From positions 690,323,877 to 690,387,876 of the forward strand of contig CM068368.1 of assembly GCA_034769895.1 (NCBI GenBank): a stretch of DNA of 64,000 bases, written 5' to 3'. Position 1 is the stretch's first letter, and each line of letters begins with the position of its first letter. Shown piece after piece: positions 19,639-34,600 of this stretch. The notes under the pieces were generated by a model. That model was not told the DNA's origin. It made no database searches and saw nothing but the letters and a program-made list of their open reading frames with translations. The translations under genes were made by a program, and so were the position numbers. Source of the stretch: Magicicada septendecula (lineage: Eukaryota; Arthropoda; Insecta; Hemiptera; Cicadidae).

Positions 19639-22600
19639 GTAAGTATTTGTGAAAAGTGGAATACGTTAAAAATGATCAACATTTTTCAATCTGTTATTCC
19701 ATGATTATTTTGGTTGTAAGCATTGTACCACAATTAGGATGTTCTTGGATATAGTAGACTTTGATATAAAACCACATGTGTTCTTTTTCTGTAATTTATT
19801 TCTGCAAATTTAGTTAAACAGATTACGTTATAATCATTTTATGTTAGTGTGATTGATTACGAGTAATAATATAGGTAAATAAATCTTTTAGTGTGTTATT
19901 TTTAATATTCTATATTTGTTTTGGCAGTAGGTTAAGTTGATGAATATTGTGTAAAAAAATATTCGGAGTTTATGTTGAGGGTGATCAAGTTTTCAGGTGT
20001 GGCTAAGAGAATGAATATAAGCAGAAATGATTTAGAAATCGAAGTGAAACGTAAACGTAAAATGGAAGTACAGTTTAATTGAATTTGGTTGTACACGGTA
20101 CACTGCACGTAATTCGGGAAGCTTGGTGTATTCTAGATAATTTGTTTATTACATAAAAATAATGAAGACATTTAATCATATAGGTAATAATAAGAGAATT
20201 ATTACTTTGTAATTTAACAGCTAAAGTTTTTTTTAACGAGACTCGATCCCTTGTCTGTGTATTCTAGTTAATGGATCTACAGAATTGTTAAGTATGGTTT
20301 ACAGGTACATGCGAATACCCCGAAAACTGCCATTTGTTACGAATTCCCCAGGAAGCTGCCACTCTTCAGATATAACTGTACTACCAGAGTGAACATATTG
20401 TTTAGTGGAGGTTAAGGGAATAACTGTACTTAAAGTCTGCTACCACACATAGAGGCATATCCTTCATTTTGGATTCAACAGTGCTCTCAGCGATTACTCT
20501 GTCCGACAGTAGATAAGTCATTCTGGGTAGTTGACATAATAAATCTTAAATTTTTGGTAGTGAAATTCAAAGGCTTTTAACCATACAAACCCTTGTCATC
20601 ATTCCCCCACTACTTCAAGACAAAATCTCTTGTCCCAGTTTCCATAAGTGCAGTGTCAAGACTACAACATATGATGGTCTTGACAGAATACGATTTCTTC
20701 AGTTCTGGACCTCAAAATTTAATAATGAAACAAGTTTTTATTAAGCTTTTCATGCTTTTTAAATAATCGGAGTTTTTTTAAATTGTTTTATTATGTCTTG
20801 TAGAGTATGTCTTGCAAACTTTAATTCTCTGAAAGTCTTTAGAAGATTCTTATATTTTTTTCAAGAGTGTTATTACCAGCTTTCCTAGATGTTTTTTCCC
20901 TGTGGCCATTATGGATCAAAATAATATACATATACAACAGTATACACCTTTGTCTTTTTGACTGTGAGATAACTAAGACGGTCACATGGCCATTTTGTAT
21001 TAAATTTCCTGTTTTGGCAGACTCAATGATAATAGGAAATGTGGTTCAATTTGGGGCTTAAGGATCAATGTAGTGATCGTCCATCATTATAAATATGCTG
21101 TAGTACCACAAAATGACTGACATTACTTTTTTAAGTAAAAGGTGACATATATCTAATAAAACGGGTGTCGCTAGAGATGTGTACAAGGTTAGGAATTTGA
21201 AGAATGAGAGTTCTTTGATGATGTGCCAATTACTTTTTTGTTGTGGAGGGGGTGATAGGTCCCTGTTCCAGTAGTTCCATTTGTGGTATACAGTAAAAGA
21301 ATTTGAAGTACTATTTTAGTCGAATATTGAAGCCTTTCTATTCATAAAGAGAGTACATTTTTCTATTTGTCCTTGGACATTGTTGCAAACCAATTATATC
21401 TTATTTCACTAATGTAATGAAATAATTATAAATGTGAGTCATAACAAACACAACAGAACTTATAATTCTTTCATTATCAGTACATCAGTGTGCAAACTGT
21501 TTACTGCACTCTGGCAATCAAAGGAGGTGAGATGACCTGCTCAGTTGCCACTCTGAAGATAATGAAGTAAAATATTACTAGACTTCGAGAACTCGTACCT
21601 ACTGTGTGTGGTGGTAGACTTGCCATTGGATTAACCAATAAAATACAGAATAATATTTCTTCTATTTATTTTGGTTATGTTTTAATAAAGAGCATTTTTC
21701 ACATTTTTTAGTGTTAATATATTATTTATAAATTTGGGTACTGAAACACAGAAATTCCTCATCTGCATAACCATTCCAACTTGGTCTGTTTTTCAGTATG
21801 CGCTTTTCTGTAATTGACTGACTGGTAATTTGTCCGAATACCTTGTTAAACGATAATGTTGGGAGAGGCGGCTTCCTTATCTTAAATGTGCTGCCCTACT
21901 GATAGTATTGCAGTGTTTCTCCTTTACCATACAGTGTTACTTGTAATTGTCTTTAGTATCGTATGCAATAGTCTGAGAAGCTTCAGAAGCATAGTGATTT
22001 CTTCTGTTATTTTCAATAGTGTGGTTTTTTTCCCCCTAGGCCTACTACTTTTTATAGAGATAGCATATACTTAGCTTTCATCTGAATGAGACTACATTTA
22101 TATGACTGTAAAAGAATCTTCTTACATTTACTTATCATGTTTTTTTTTTTTTTCAGGAAAACATCTAGTTAATTTGTACTCTTTGTTAATGATTTTATTG
22201 TTTTTCCAGGGGTTTGTTAAAGTTGTTAAAAACAAGCAGTATTTTAAACGGTTTCAAGTTAAGTTCAAGAGGCGTCGTGAGGGTAAGACTGATTACTATG
22301 CCCGAAAGCGACTTATTGTTCAGGACAAGAATAAGTATAACACACCTAAATATCGTTTAGTAGTTCGCTTATCCAACACAAATATAACATGCCAGGTACT
22401 ATTAATGAAATTGTATATTAGGAAGTATTTATTTTAATTGCTTTTTAATTGTTTTTAATTGCTTTTTCTGGTTTTGTGTTACTAGATTGTATATTCACGC
22501 ATTGAGGGAGACAAAATTGTGAGCGCTGCATACAGCCATGAGTTACCTCGGTATGGAGTGAAAGTTGGTCTTACTAACTATGCTTCTGCATATTGCACTG

Positions 22601-25600
22601 GATTGTTAGTGGCAAGACGGGTTAGTTTTTTATGTATTGGTTTATATTGAATTTCATCTAATGACAGACAAATTTAAGAAAATTTAATTTAAATAATAAA
22701 AATACAATTAGTATTAAAAGTTTGTTAATTTACGCAGTTGTTCCAAACATGTGATTAAGACGAAGAGTGACAATTCTATATATTTCCTTTGAAAATTCTT
22801 GTTTTAAGTTTTTAGGTTAGTGCTAGCACTGCATATAGTCAAGTAAAGTATGCCATGATACATTATGACACAGTGGTATATATATCTGTAATCTGTTTAA
22901 ACACAAACACATGTGTGCGGAGGTTGCTGGGGCTATGACATTTGTCATATCCTGTATCTCAACCGCCAGTAATTTGTGTTCTGTAAATTCCTGCTCCTCT
23001 TTCTGTCCCCAAGTTCTTTGACACGTAACCTTTTACCTCCAATTGAGCAGACGATATTAGATAATCCTTATAGACCATCTCTCAATGCTAAAAACAGTAT
23101 TTGTCTATACCACATTAACCAACATTGTTCAGCTATTCCAGTAATACTTTTTTAACATTTGCGTACCCCCTTATTGCTTTATTTCTTACATGGTACAGCC
23201 GGGATATCGGACAAGATTTTCTCAGGCAGTCCATTTCAATTATTCCCAATTTTTCTTATTCATTTTTTCATGTGTTATTCATTTTTTTCATCTGCAAACA
23301 CTGATGCATATGTTGTAATTTGCTGCACAATTGTATATAAATTGATTTTAATATTCATTCTAATTCTGGACCAGAGCAAAGATTAGCATTTGGATAGCCA
23401 TTCGTCCTTGAGTGAGTCTGTAGTGAATATCTTTATTGCAAGTTTCCTCGTGGCTAATTATGCTCCCAAGATATTCAAGATATTATTTATATTCGTGATG
23501 GTGTCTTATAATTCCACAGTCTAGCACGATGTCATTCACTTTTCCTCAACACATGAACATTTGGTTTTCTGTAAATTAATTTTAAAACCCCATTTTGTAT
23601 ATTCATCCATTAGCTTTCTTACCATAAATGAGGCACCATATTTATCATTAGCAATGGCAACCTGATGATCTGAAAAGAGGAGCATATAGATATATTCTTG
23701 ATTCTATTTCTATTCCCATTTTTAAGATATCTTCTTCCATTCATTCATTAAGAGCCTTTTGAATGTAAACTTGAAACAGTGTAGGAGAAAGACAGCATCC
23801 CTTAAGCCCTTTGTGACCCGAATTTTCTCAGATGCTTCCTTTCCAACTTTTACAATACACTATGCTCGCGTATATAATTTTAAAATACTTCGAATATGTA
23901 AGGGTTCCCTTTCCCTTCTTAATAAATATTTTTAATAATCTGATGGGTGGAACACTATGATAAGCCTCCTCAAGGTCTGTACGTACGTTCCGTGCATATC
24001 ATTTCTCAATTAGCTGTCTTAATATGAGTATGTTATCTACGCAAGAGCTACCAATTTGAAAACCTGTGCTCCTCCAATTCAGCCAAGATGTTTTCTATTC
24101 TTCCTTTCAAAATTCGACAATACACCCTTCCAGTAGAGCTGGTCACACTTATTCCATAGTAGTTTCCGCAGTCCTTTTCACTTCCTTTTTATTTGTGGAA
24201 CTAATTTATGCCATATTTCAATAATCAGGGATATCCGTGCCCTCCAAAACTCATTGTAATTTCAACTAGTCACTCTTGCAAAATTTTTGATTGATATTTA
24301 ACCACTCAGAATGTTACAGGTCCAGCAGCTCTTTTACTCTTCATTTTATGCAAAGCTGCTAACATTTCTTGCTGAATTATTGCTTCTACAGTACCCCCTC
24401 TCTTTCTCCAGTATCACTACGATAATTAACCTCTCCAAAACACCGTGAATTTTGTAAATAAAAAGATCTATAGTATTTTTTCCACCGCTTTAGACTAAAT
24501 ACCCATATGTAAACATTGCTTTTGTGTATCCTCCTCAGAGCCTTTTTAGTTTTGTAGGTGTCTACAACTTTAGTACCTCCCATTTAACAATCCAGCAGTG
24601 TACATTTCTTGTCTCATGTATCATGATTACTCTTAGTTTACTTCTCTTTGAACTTCTGTATTCATTCTGTTATACTTTTCTATCATCATTGTCCTGAACT
24701 CATAACCAGTTTTGATATAAAGTCCTCTTAATTTTAACTTTGTCGTCCACCATTCTGGCTGTCCTTTCTGACACTGATTTTGATATTTCAGTGCTTCTTT
24801 TGCTGCCTCATGTATACTTTGTTAACAGCTCATATATCTTTCATGTTCTCTCCTTGACACTCTTTTAATTTGTTGGATAGCCAGATCTAATACAAGAACC
24901 TTACAGTCCTGATTGAAGGTTTCAATGTTGTACTGTCCCATTTCTAGAAGTTTCATGTGTACCTGTTTCTCCATAATTGCGGTTTTGCTTTATAATTGAA
25001 TACTAATTGAGCTACGAAATGATCTGAACCACATTCTGGTATTCCTAAATAGTCCCTTCACTGATGGAAAGTTTCCAACAACAGACTTCATGGTTTCTTA
25101 GCGCAGCTTTGCTAAGCTGTACTTCCACTATTTCAGCTGTCGATATGGAAGTTACAAAAGACATATATATCCAATAACACATAGTGTCTTATGTTGGGCA
25201 TTGTTTGTGGTGTTAGGTATTGCTAACATGAAAGTTTTCTTTTAGCTATTGAAGAAATTTCATTTGGACACGTTATATGCGGGAGCCACTGAGGTAACCG
25301 GTGAAGAATACACTGTAGAACCATTAGATGATGGGCCAAATCCATTCCGTTGTTACTTGGATGTGGGACTTATGAAAACTAGCACTGGTGCTAGAGTGTT
25401 TGGAGCTATGAAGGGTGCTGTGGATGGTGGATTAAACATCCCTCACAGGTAAGTGTGTGTGTTGTGGATTAAACATCCCTCACAGGTGTGTGTGTGTGTG
25501 TGTTATATCAAGAGATACTGACATATAAAGACTTATCCAACTTTTAATGCTTTAAACGTAATCGTTTAATAGTTTACCTCAGTTGGTATAGAAAGTTGTC

Positions 25601-28600
25601 TTAAACTGTGCTGGTAAATTTATATATATTTATTTATCACAGTTCATTTAGACTACAGCAGAGTATATTACACTGATTTAGCATTGTGTAGCTTAGAATA
25701 TAGTTTAATGAAGAATTACTGTGGACATTTAGAAGGGCGTTTTAGTCTTCATTAGTAGTCATTTATTTTGTTTCTATGTATACACATTTTTGTGCTAATT
25801 TCTTATATTCAGCACTCTCTGAAGGGTTTCGTGTTAATTATGGATTAGACATTATTTGATCATTTATACTATTTATTTGTTTGCACTTGAGAGATCAATG
25901 AATTTGTCATTTTAAAAAGTAACTGCATTTTGTAATAACATTAATTATTATTATATCAGATTTCAGATTATGCATATAATCATTATTATTCAGCTAAATG
26001 TATTTTGTCTACAGTACAAAGCGATTCCCAGGATATGATACAGAGAGCAAATCATTTAATGCTGAAGTGCACCGTAAACATATTTTTGGTCAACATGTTG
26101 CTGATTATATGCGTCAGCTCAGTGAAGAAGATGATGAAGCTTATAAAAGGCAGTTTTCTAAATACATAAAGCAAGGAATTACTGCAGACAGTGTAAGTAG
26201 CATGAAGTAATTGGTTCTTACTATGTGATTTTTTTTCATGTCCTGCTGACATCTGTTCTTTTGGGACACCAGTATAACAGTAAGTTCAGGATACTTTTCA
26301 TAATAATGAAGTTGTATCAGGAATTTAACTTCCCTCACTACAACAGCCATAATGTACGCTGGATACATCATGGATTGTTCAACATTTTAATATGTTTTTA
26401 GTACAACTTGGTATTCATAAGCCATCTAATATGTATTTGGCTAGTTGGCTGTTGACCATTTATTGTGTTTAATTCTCATTATAGCATATAGGGAGGAAGT
26501 GGTGTGTTGCATATAACATGAAAGTAAACAACTGCATTTACAGAGGTATAAAATGACTTGTCAAAAATTTAGGCTTACACAAATTAAAGTGTATTCTTTT
26601 CTGTTTTTTTGTGATATTATATCATATATTATATGATATATATTATATCACCTTCTTCTTTATTTAATTCAGTGATGATTCCAAAGTACCACAGATTGTC
26701 ATATTTACAAGCTACATAGCATGATGATGGGTTCAAATTTTCTTCTCTTACAAGTGATGTCTATTAATTCTTTAAATTATATGTAAAGGTGGGTTTCTCA
26801 TCACTACTGATCCTCCTTGCTTCCAAGTTCCGTAACAATCTAATGGCTTAAAGTTATGGAAACTTCTGGTTCCTGGAAGTGTTTGTACATCTTCAAAGCG
26901 TTCCACAAGGTCAGAACATATCTGATTTACAGAATCTTTAGAAATAAAATGAAAATTAACTTTGGTGATGTTGACTTTACAAAACTCAAACAAATCTGCT
27001 AGAAATAATATTTGATGTCCAAGAGGTCTTTGTAGACTTTCGTGCTAGCCTTTTAACAGTGCCTCCTATACCATCACACTCAGTTTTCCCATGGCTAGTT
27101 GCAAATAACGACCACTGCGCCCTGATCTTAAAATCTTTTTTGAGCAGACAAGGGTTTATAAAATTAATTTATTTTTATATTGGCCTGCACAGTGTATAAT
27201 GACGTTTACAAAGGGTGTTTAAATCCTTTAGTTACAGGTTAAAAAATGTTTAATGAAGTCTCTATTGTGTATGCAGTAATTTTCTTTTGTGATAATTGGT
27301 AAATATTATTTATGTAATTATAGTGTGATAATTTTTTATGGATAAAATAATAATTGCTGGTCGGTAAATGAATGTAATGGTAGTGTCGATCTTGAAGTGG
27401 AACTCCTCTTCTTGGTTAAATATCGTCAGTGTAAGTACCGTCAAGTGTTGTCTGGACAAATAAATTAACATAACACTTTCACGTACCTGGTAGTAGTACT
27501 TGAAGTTCTGACGTTCACTTACCCTGAATAAACTGTCAAGATTCTCTTATGACCAGCTTATACTTTAGAAACGAGGTTTTACAACTCCTTGTATGTAATG
27601 TGGGCGCCACATGGGTTTACTTCATGAAAGGTTCCCATGAAAAATAAATTGCTAAATTTTAAAATTGTATGTGTTCACTTTATATCTTGTTTAAATGATT
27701 AGGGCCTTTAAAATAATTCAGATATAGTACTGTAAGATTTCTGCTCAAAAGTATCTCAGTGTACTCTATACTGAGTATTGCTTATCTAAATGAAATAATT
27801 GGAACCAAAGTTTATGCTGTATAACATTACAGGTTTATTATACCCTTTAAAATCAACTCAAATGAAAAATACAATTGTTACAGTAATACAATTTGGATAG
27901 TAAGTTACCCATCTACTATCTGGCCTAGCTCAATTAAGAACAATATAAAACTCTTATGGTTATTAACAAATTTTAATTTTATTTTATAAGTTACCTCACG
28001 GGTAGGTTCTTGAAAATACAAATAGAACGTTATTAATTGCCTTGATAGACATTACTGTGATAATAATTCATATTTGGCCTCTTTAAAAAACTCGCAATTA
28101 TTTTTGAGGTTAACAATCGTTTTGTATGCTTATATCCTAACAAATATTATAATACTTAACTCTAACACAAATCTTCTTACATTGGATTATTTAATCTTCT
28201 AAATAAATTGATCCAGTGTTTGCCATTAATAGTTTGGTTGTCTTTGCGTCAGTACAAAAGTGTTGATAATTATGATCAGTGAAAACAGATAAACAATAAA
28301 ATTGGTCACTGTACTACCTTGCTTTTGTAATCTTATAGATTAAAAAATTAAATACTTTAGTGATCGGATTATATTGATCACTATATAACTGCACTTTATT
28401 CGCACTAGGAACGAGAAATAACCCTTTTCTAACTGATAGCGGGTCGTTAACTTTACTGGTTAAAATGCTTCGCTCGTTCCGAACACGCACTAATTAAAAA
28501 TATTCACTATTACTTGTCGATGCACTTTCCGTGTGATGAATCGCTGTTCTATTAATTATTTTGGTTAATTTTGAAGTATTTACTACTATTATATTGTAGT

Positions 28601-31600
28601 AAGTTATTAAAATTTAAAACACTGTCGAGCTCAACTAGATGGCTCGAGATGAAGGAAGCGAATGCGGAATTTTTAGCGTTTCTCTGGTTATATACCCCAG
28701 GCTTAGATCACCTTTAGGGAAAAATCTCGCTATATAAACTCCTCTGTAATTGGTACAACAAACCGTTACGATGACGTATTGTTTTTGTTAACCGCCACCT
28801 AAGTCTCTTTCGCCTAACTGTCGTCGTCTGTATTCACTGACAATTTCTTAACTTTGATAAAAAAATGATGCTAACACTCACTATTAACTTATTATAATTC
28901 CAATCTCTAGGTTATTATTATCAAATTAAAGTTTAGTCTCTGCTCTTTAATTTGATATGGCTTAATGCCGGTTTTAACCTAGCTTTCTCTGACAATACAT
29001 ACAAATAGTGTTTTGAAACATGGTTTCTTATTGTCGTCTGCTAATAACACACAATACGATTATTTTCCTAACTTTTACATTTGGTTATTTGTCTCTAGGT
29101 TCTCTTTCGAACATTACTATATGACTAAAAATAACATATTATTACAATTAAAAGCTGTTTACAGCTGCACAATATTGAATCTTACTATAATTATGATAAT
29201 ACCTTACTCTAACTATTCCTTACTCTTTATATACATTTTTATTTGGCCTATTCATTTTAAAGGCATACCATATTAATTGAATGATGGTATTTCACACTTC
29301 AGTAGTTATTTTTATTATTCTGTAAATTGAATGTTCATTAAGGGTCCTGTTTCCCTATTAACTTAATGACAAATTCGTTTATGCATGGTCTAGATACATT
29401 CATAGCACCATGTTTATTCCTTAATTATTATTACTAATTACATTTCGTTTAATTAGGAAGTTGCTTATACACATAAGATTCCCTTTTATAAGTCCCTATT
29501 CTATAATGTTACATCTTTGTTGATAAAGCTAGCTTTTGTAGCTTTGTGGCTACAGCTAGTATAATAGTAGTCTTGGTTATTCACATATCATTGTTCCTTT
29601 ATTTTCAGCAAGAATGCTGTTATTGTCATTACTTTTATTAAAGTCATTTGTTAGTTAGTTTTACTTTTACATGACTCTATACAATGTCATGGACTGGCTC
29701 GCTTGACAGCTTATTTGTGAACTTTGCATGTCCATTAGTTAAAATTAAAGTCAGTCATTGTGTTTGTTGTAGTGTCATGCAGTGTATTCATCACTGCTTC
29801 TTGGGATCCCTCCTCTTCTTTCTTATATGCTGGTCCCTTCTCTTCTTGGTTACATTCATTACAAATGATTCGTTTTATAACTTTAGTGTCATAATTTACC
29901 CTTCTGGTGTGTGTTTTGGTTATGTAACATTTTGTGGTGTTACATATACTCCCCTCTCAAAATTGATAATTTGAGAAAAGTTCTATAGTTTGAAGAAATT
30001 ATCACTTTATTTTATTTCATCATAATATTACTGCTTCTATCTGCATTAAGTTCAATAGTCTGTTGGTGTGTTGCTCTAGACTGAGTTCTTTGCTAGTATT
30101 ATTTCAGCTCACTAGTATTTTTTAAGTTTCTTATACTCTTAGTCATTTTAGTTATAACATATCTTAATTCTTAAATTAACAATTTCCCTGTTCTTCAATA
30201 ATACAATTTTCTTTACAATATACACATTTTGATTCTAGTGACAAACTTCTATGTTCTTTCATTTTACCTCACAGTGGTTTATTTATAATCCTTGACATAT
30301 TACAATTCAATTCCTAACATTTATAGTGGGTTTGGAGTCAGGGGGGCTCTATTTGGCATCCATTCTCCGCCGTTCCTCAACTATACATCCTCAGAATCAG
30401 AGGAATCTTCATCTCTGTCTGGGACAATAAAAAGTTGCACTTAACAACAGTTGCACTATCACAACATATAAAAGATAATATATCATTTATTTTTTCAATA
30501 TAAGACATCATTCATAGGGATTGCAATCTGGCCGGATCCGACCGGATTCCCAGCGATCCAGCCGGACCCGGCCGGATTGATCAAATCAGGATGATTTTCA
30601 CTTTTCGGTTCAAAATGAACTGTTAATGAGTTAATTGAGTGCAATTGTACTTATTATAGGTAGTTTATTAAAAAAACATATATATATAATCAACTTTATT
30701 TCCAATGTTAAGATTAGACAACGAGCAAACAATTAAAATCTAGTAGTGTAGGGTAAGTAATTAGTAAAATTTTAACAACGTAACGAGTGGTTCAATCTTC
30801 CACTTCCTAAATTTCATAGTAAGTAACTTTATAAAATCTAATTTAATTAACCTTACGTAATTTACTTAGATGAGAATTGAGATCACAATAATTATTAAAG
30901 TATTTATTTGAAAATGCTAACTAACAAGTCTTATAGTTATGACAGACACCATCATGATTTGATGAATTTGTCTGATGAATAGCACAATTATCACAATCTT
31001 TATTGTATTATAATTATAGCTCTTTAATTTAGTCAACTTACGATAAATAATTATTTTAAGTAATGATTATTTCAGTATATATATTATCAAAAAATCAATT
31101 TTGATTTTGAAAGAAGGATCTTAGAAAACAAATAGTGTTAATTGTGTCATCTCCCAGTCGACTTCTAATGGAGCTACAAATATAGCCTGCGGCCGAAAAA
31201 GCCCTTTCAGCTTCTACACTTGTTGGCTTTATTATCAGCAAATAATCATGAATAGTAGATAAGTATTCTCCTCGAACTCCTTCACTTTCAAACGCAGTCA
31301 TTTCCTTTTTTAGTACTTTATCAACATCTTTTTCTTTTTTAGTATTTATGCTATAACATGTGGATTCTTGCTGGATTTGTAATTGTAGTTCTTCCTGTAA
31401 TGTCAAATCTTTCTTTAGTAATGGTGAATCTACGTTCTCCTCTACTATTTCTTCCACGTTTTCTTTAGACTTGTCATCTTGAATAACTCTCTCTAAGATT
31501 TTTTCATTTCTAATCGTATGACTTTTTTCTTTGGCATAGTAAATGTATCATCGGATCCGTTTAGATTTTCATGATATTTCTTTGGATTCTGTAAATATAT

Positions 31601-34600
31601 TAATATTCCTGATACTACAGTGCGGCGTTCTTAATCCTTGTACATAGTGCTTCATATAATTCATTACTTAACACCGTGTCATGAGTGAGCAACTTCTCTA
31701 AAACAAATTTTAGTGTTGTTTCAGCAGTTAACAGGGTCGAATCTCTTCTGCATAGGGCCTCTACAGCCAATTTAAATGGCTGCAAACTGTCAATCAAATC
31801 TTTTATTTTCGACCATTCAAGGTCACTAAATTTAATGTCAGATCCTATATCTATTAAAGCTTTATCGACACACACTTTCAGCTTATAAAATCTTTCGATC
31901 ATAGAGAGAAGACTATTCCAACGTGTGCGGCAATCCAACATCAGGCTTAATTCTTTACCTATATCTTCTTTCACATACTTTTGCAGATACATATCGTATT
32001 TATTAGGCGACCTTTTGAACAGCTTTACTACTTTTCGCACTTGTTGAAGAATATCATTGAATCTAGGAATTACTTCAGCCTTAGAAAGATAAGGATCCCC
32101 AGGATCCGTTATTGTAACTATAACCCCTTGTTCAAGTTGTTCTTCATCATTCATTGTGTCTTCGTCATCTGTATATGTATCTGATTCATTAGATGTTGTT
32201 GACGTTGTTGCTAGGCGGTTTTCTGCCTTCTCTTCATTTTTTTTATATAAAACATCGACCACAGCTAATTGTAACCCATGTGCGAAGCAGAGTTGTTGAT
32301 AGCAATTCATGAGCTTACCTACTTTGACCATAACACTTGCGCCGTCAGTACTCATGCCAATAATATCAGTATCAGTATCAAGACCGAAGCTTTTTAAGCG
32401 ATTTTTTATTAGACTGATAGTATGTTCCGCAGTACACGAACCATGGATTCTAATCAAGCCCAGATTAAAGTGTTTTTCTTTGTGGTGTAAATTTAGGTTC
32501 AAATATCGGTGATTTTTTTGGGAAGTCCATTCGTCAAAACTCAAAGAGAATCGTTTTCCTTGTTTCCTAAGATATTCGAACTCAATTATCAAGTCTGCTT
32601 TAACGGTATTTGCGAAATTTGTTACTATAGATCTTATAGTATTTGGTGAATTAGGAAGTTGAAATCCGCTTTTTCTAAACAAATATCTCAAATCTGGCGA
32701 TGTACAAAATAAATTGAAGGGCATACCATTTTTACAGACCATTCTCGAGATCATCTTTTCCATCGAGTTTTCCTTTTGAAAATAATTGTCTATTGTTTTA
32801 GACTTTTTCTTGGGTATTTCTTCCTCACAAATAATATTATCTGAATCAGTTCTTGATGTGGATGGTTTAGAGAATGAATCAGAATTCGGATGTTTTAATT
32901 GGCTATTTTCAGAACTTTGATCAATGCAAATGCAATGCTTTGTTCTCAGATGTGTTCTTAATCCTTTATAAGAACCTTTACTTATTTTTATTAACTTTGA
33001 GCACAATATGCATTCGGCGTTGACAGACTTGTCTTTTTGCATTTTTTAAAAATAATGCCATATAGTTTTCTCACTGTCCCCACCATAATCCTCCTCATTT
33101 TGACTTGTTTTTGAAAGTGACATGTTTTATAATTTTTTTCAACTAGGATAAACTAATAATAAATTAGTATACTACGAGTAATACCTGTAACAAACAAAAG
33201 ACAAAACATATTTAATTACAATATTAATTTAAATTTTTGTTCGTACGTAACGTAACTCAATTTAATTCATTTCGAAGTCTAATAATTCAGACAATTTGTG
33301 TAAACTATCCAGCATTATTTATTTATTTAATGATCTTTTATATCATTCACACACTCATAAGTCAACAAAATTTATTTGTCGATTGAGCAAAAACAATGTC
33401 TATTTCCATTTGAATAAAACACTTTTCAACGGATACTATCGCTAGCGTAAATACAAAAAAATAATATATATTTACTTACATTTTGACGAAGCACCGACAT
33501 AACCAAACACATATTTATTGTCTCGAGCGAGGCGAATAATACTGAACTGATCAGCTGGCGTGTTGCGGAGAGAGGGGGGGCTGCGCGGCGTAGTGGCGCG
33601 GAGCGTCTCAGCGTCGAACGACTCGCACGCATGCACACACACCACGCGTATCGCATTTAAAGCACCTAATCTTGCAACAGCGCTATTATTTTATCATAAA
33701 TTGCTAACACCGGACCCGGTCACCGGATCCGGTATATTGGTGCCGGATCCGATAAAGGTTTAATGATGCCGGATCCGCTGGATTCCCGGTCCGTTTTTCC
33801 GGATTGCAATCCCTAATCATTCACTAGAATCTCAAAGGATTAGAGGTTTCATTATTATCACTGTTCATGCTTTAACATTTTATCTAACATACTTCTCTTC
33901 CCAGGTCATTATTTTATTTATAACTTGACACATTGGCTATATTATTTATCAGCCTTGTTGCTATTCTTCGATACTAGTTTGTAAGTTGTTTTGGTTATTT
34001 CACTGGTTTTAATCTACACACTTAAATTTATCACTATATAATGATGCAGTTGGTCTTTAAATTCTTCTTTAGTTTCACCATAGTTCACTTTTAACACTGT
34101 TTATACACTGGGTTTTTAACACTTAGTTCATTATCTTCTTATTTAATTACTTTTCTCATTCCTTGTTATAGCCTTCTTCTGTATTACTCGCTTTGTTGTT
34201 TTGCTTCTCTGCTCCTTCAAGTGATAGTTGTTTACCACTTATTCTGGATGTTTAATTTCACTTGTTGAAATTAATATTGAAGTATTAGAGTAATATTGTA
34301 GTATAAGTTTACTATTATAGTATATTAGGTTTATTCAATAGTATATTAGGGGGTCCTTGCGCTTTCACCATTCTATTGGGCTCATTATGGGTCAATTACA
34401 TTTTCATGGATTCATTTTTGATTTCTGCTTATAGTATTATATATCAAGGTACTGTAAACATTATGACATTCTACCTCTCAGGATAAGTCTCATTATACAT
34501 AATATTTTTTCAAGGATGCTTGGTTATATGTACCCTTGACCTTCTTACTTATTGGATCAGAAATTTCATAAGTATTGTTCTGATTGTTCTTTGTTATTGT

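Noticed and set aside
19639..26014. Possible snoRNA genes hosted in RpL5 introns
   Set aside because: I scanned for C/D box pairs (TGATGA..CTGA). The few partial matches, e.g. near 21532 and 23647, lacked closing stems or a second box at a fitting distance.
29684..29974. 96-codon plus-strand frame repeated at 48225-48518
   Set aside because: It is present in both LTRs of Gypsy-B, antisense to the element, and ends at the LTR border. Duplication reflects the LTR, not conservation of a gene.
29945..34492. Possible env-like gene after pol in Gypsy-B
   Set aside because: After removing the hAT element only about 1.2 kb of AT-rich sequence without a sizeable frame remains.
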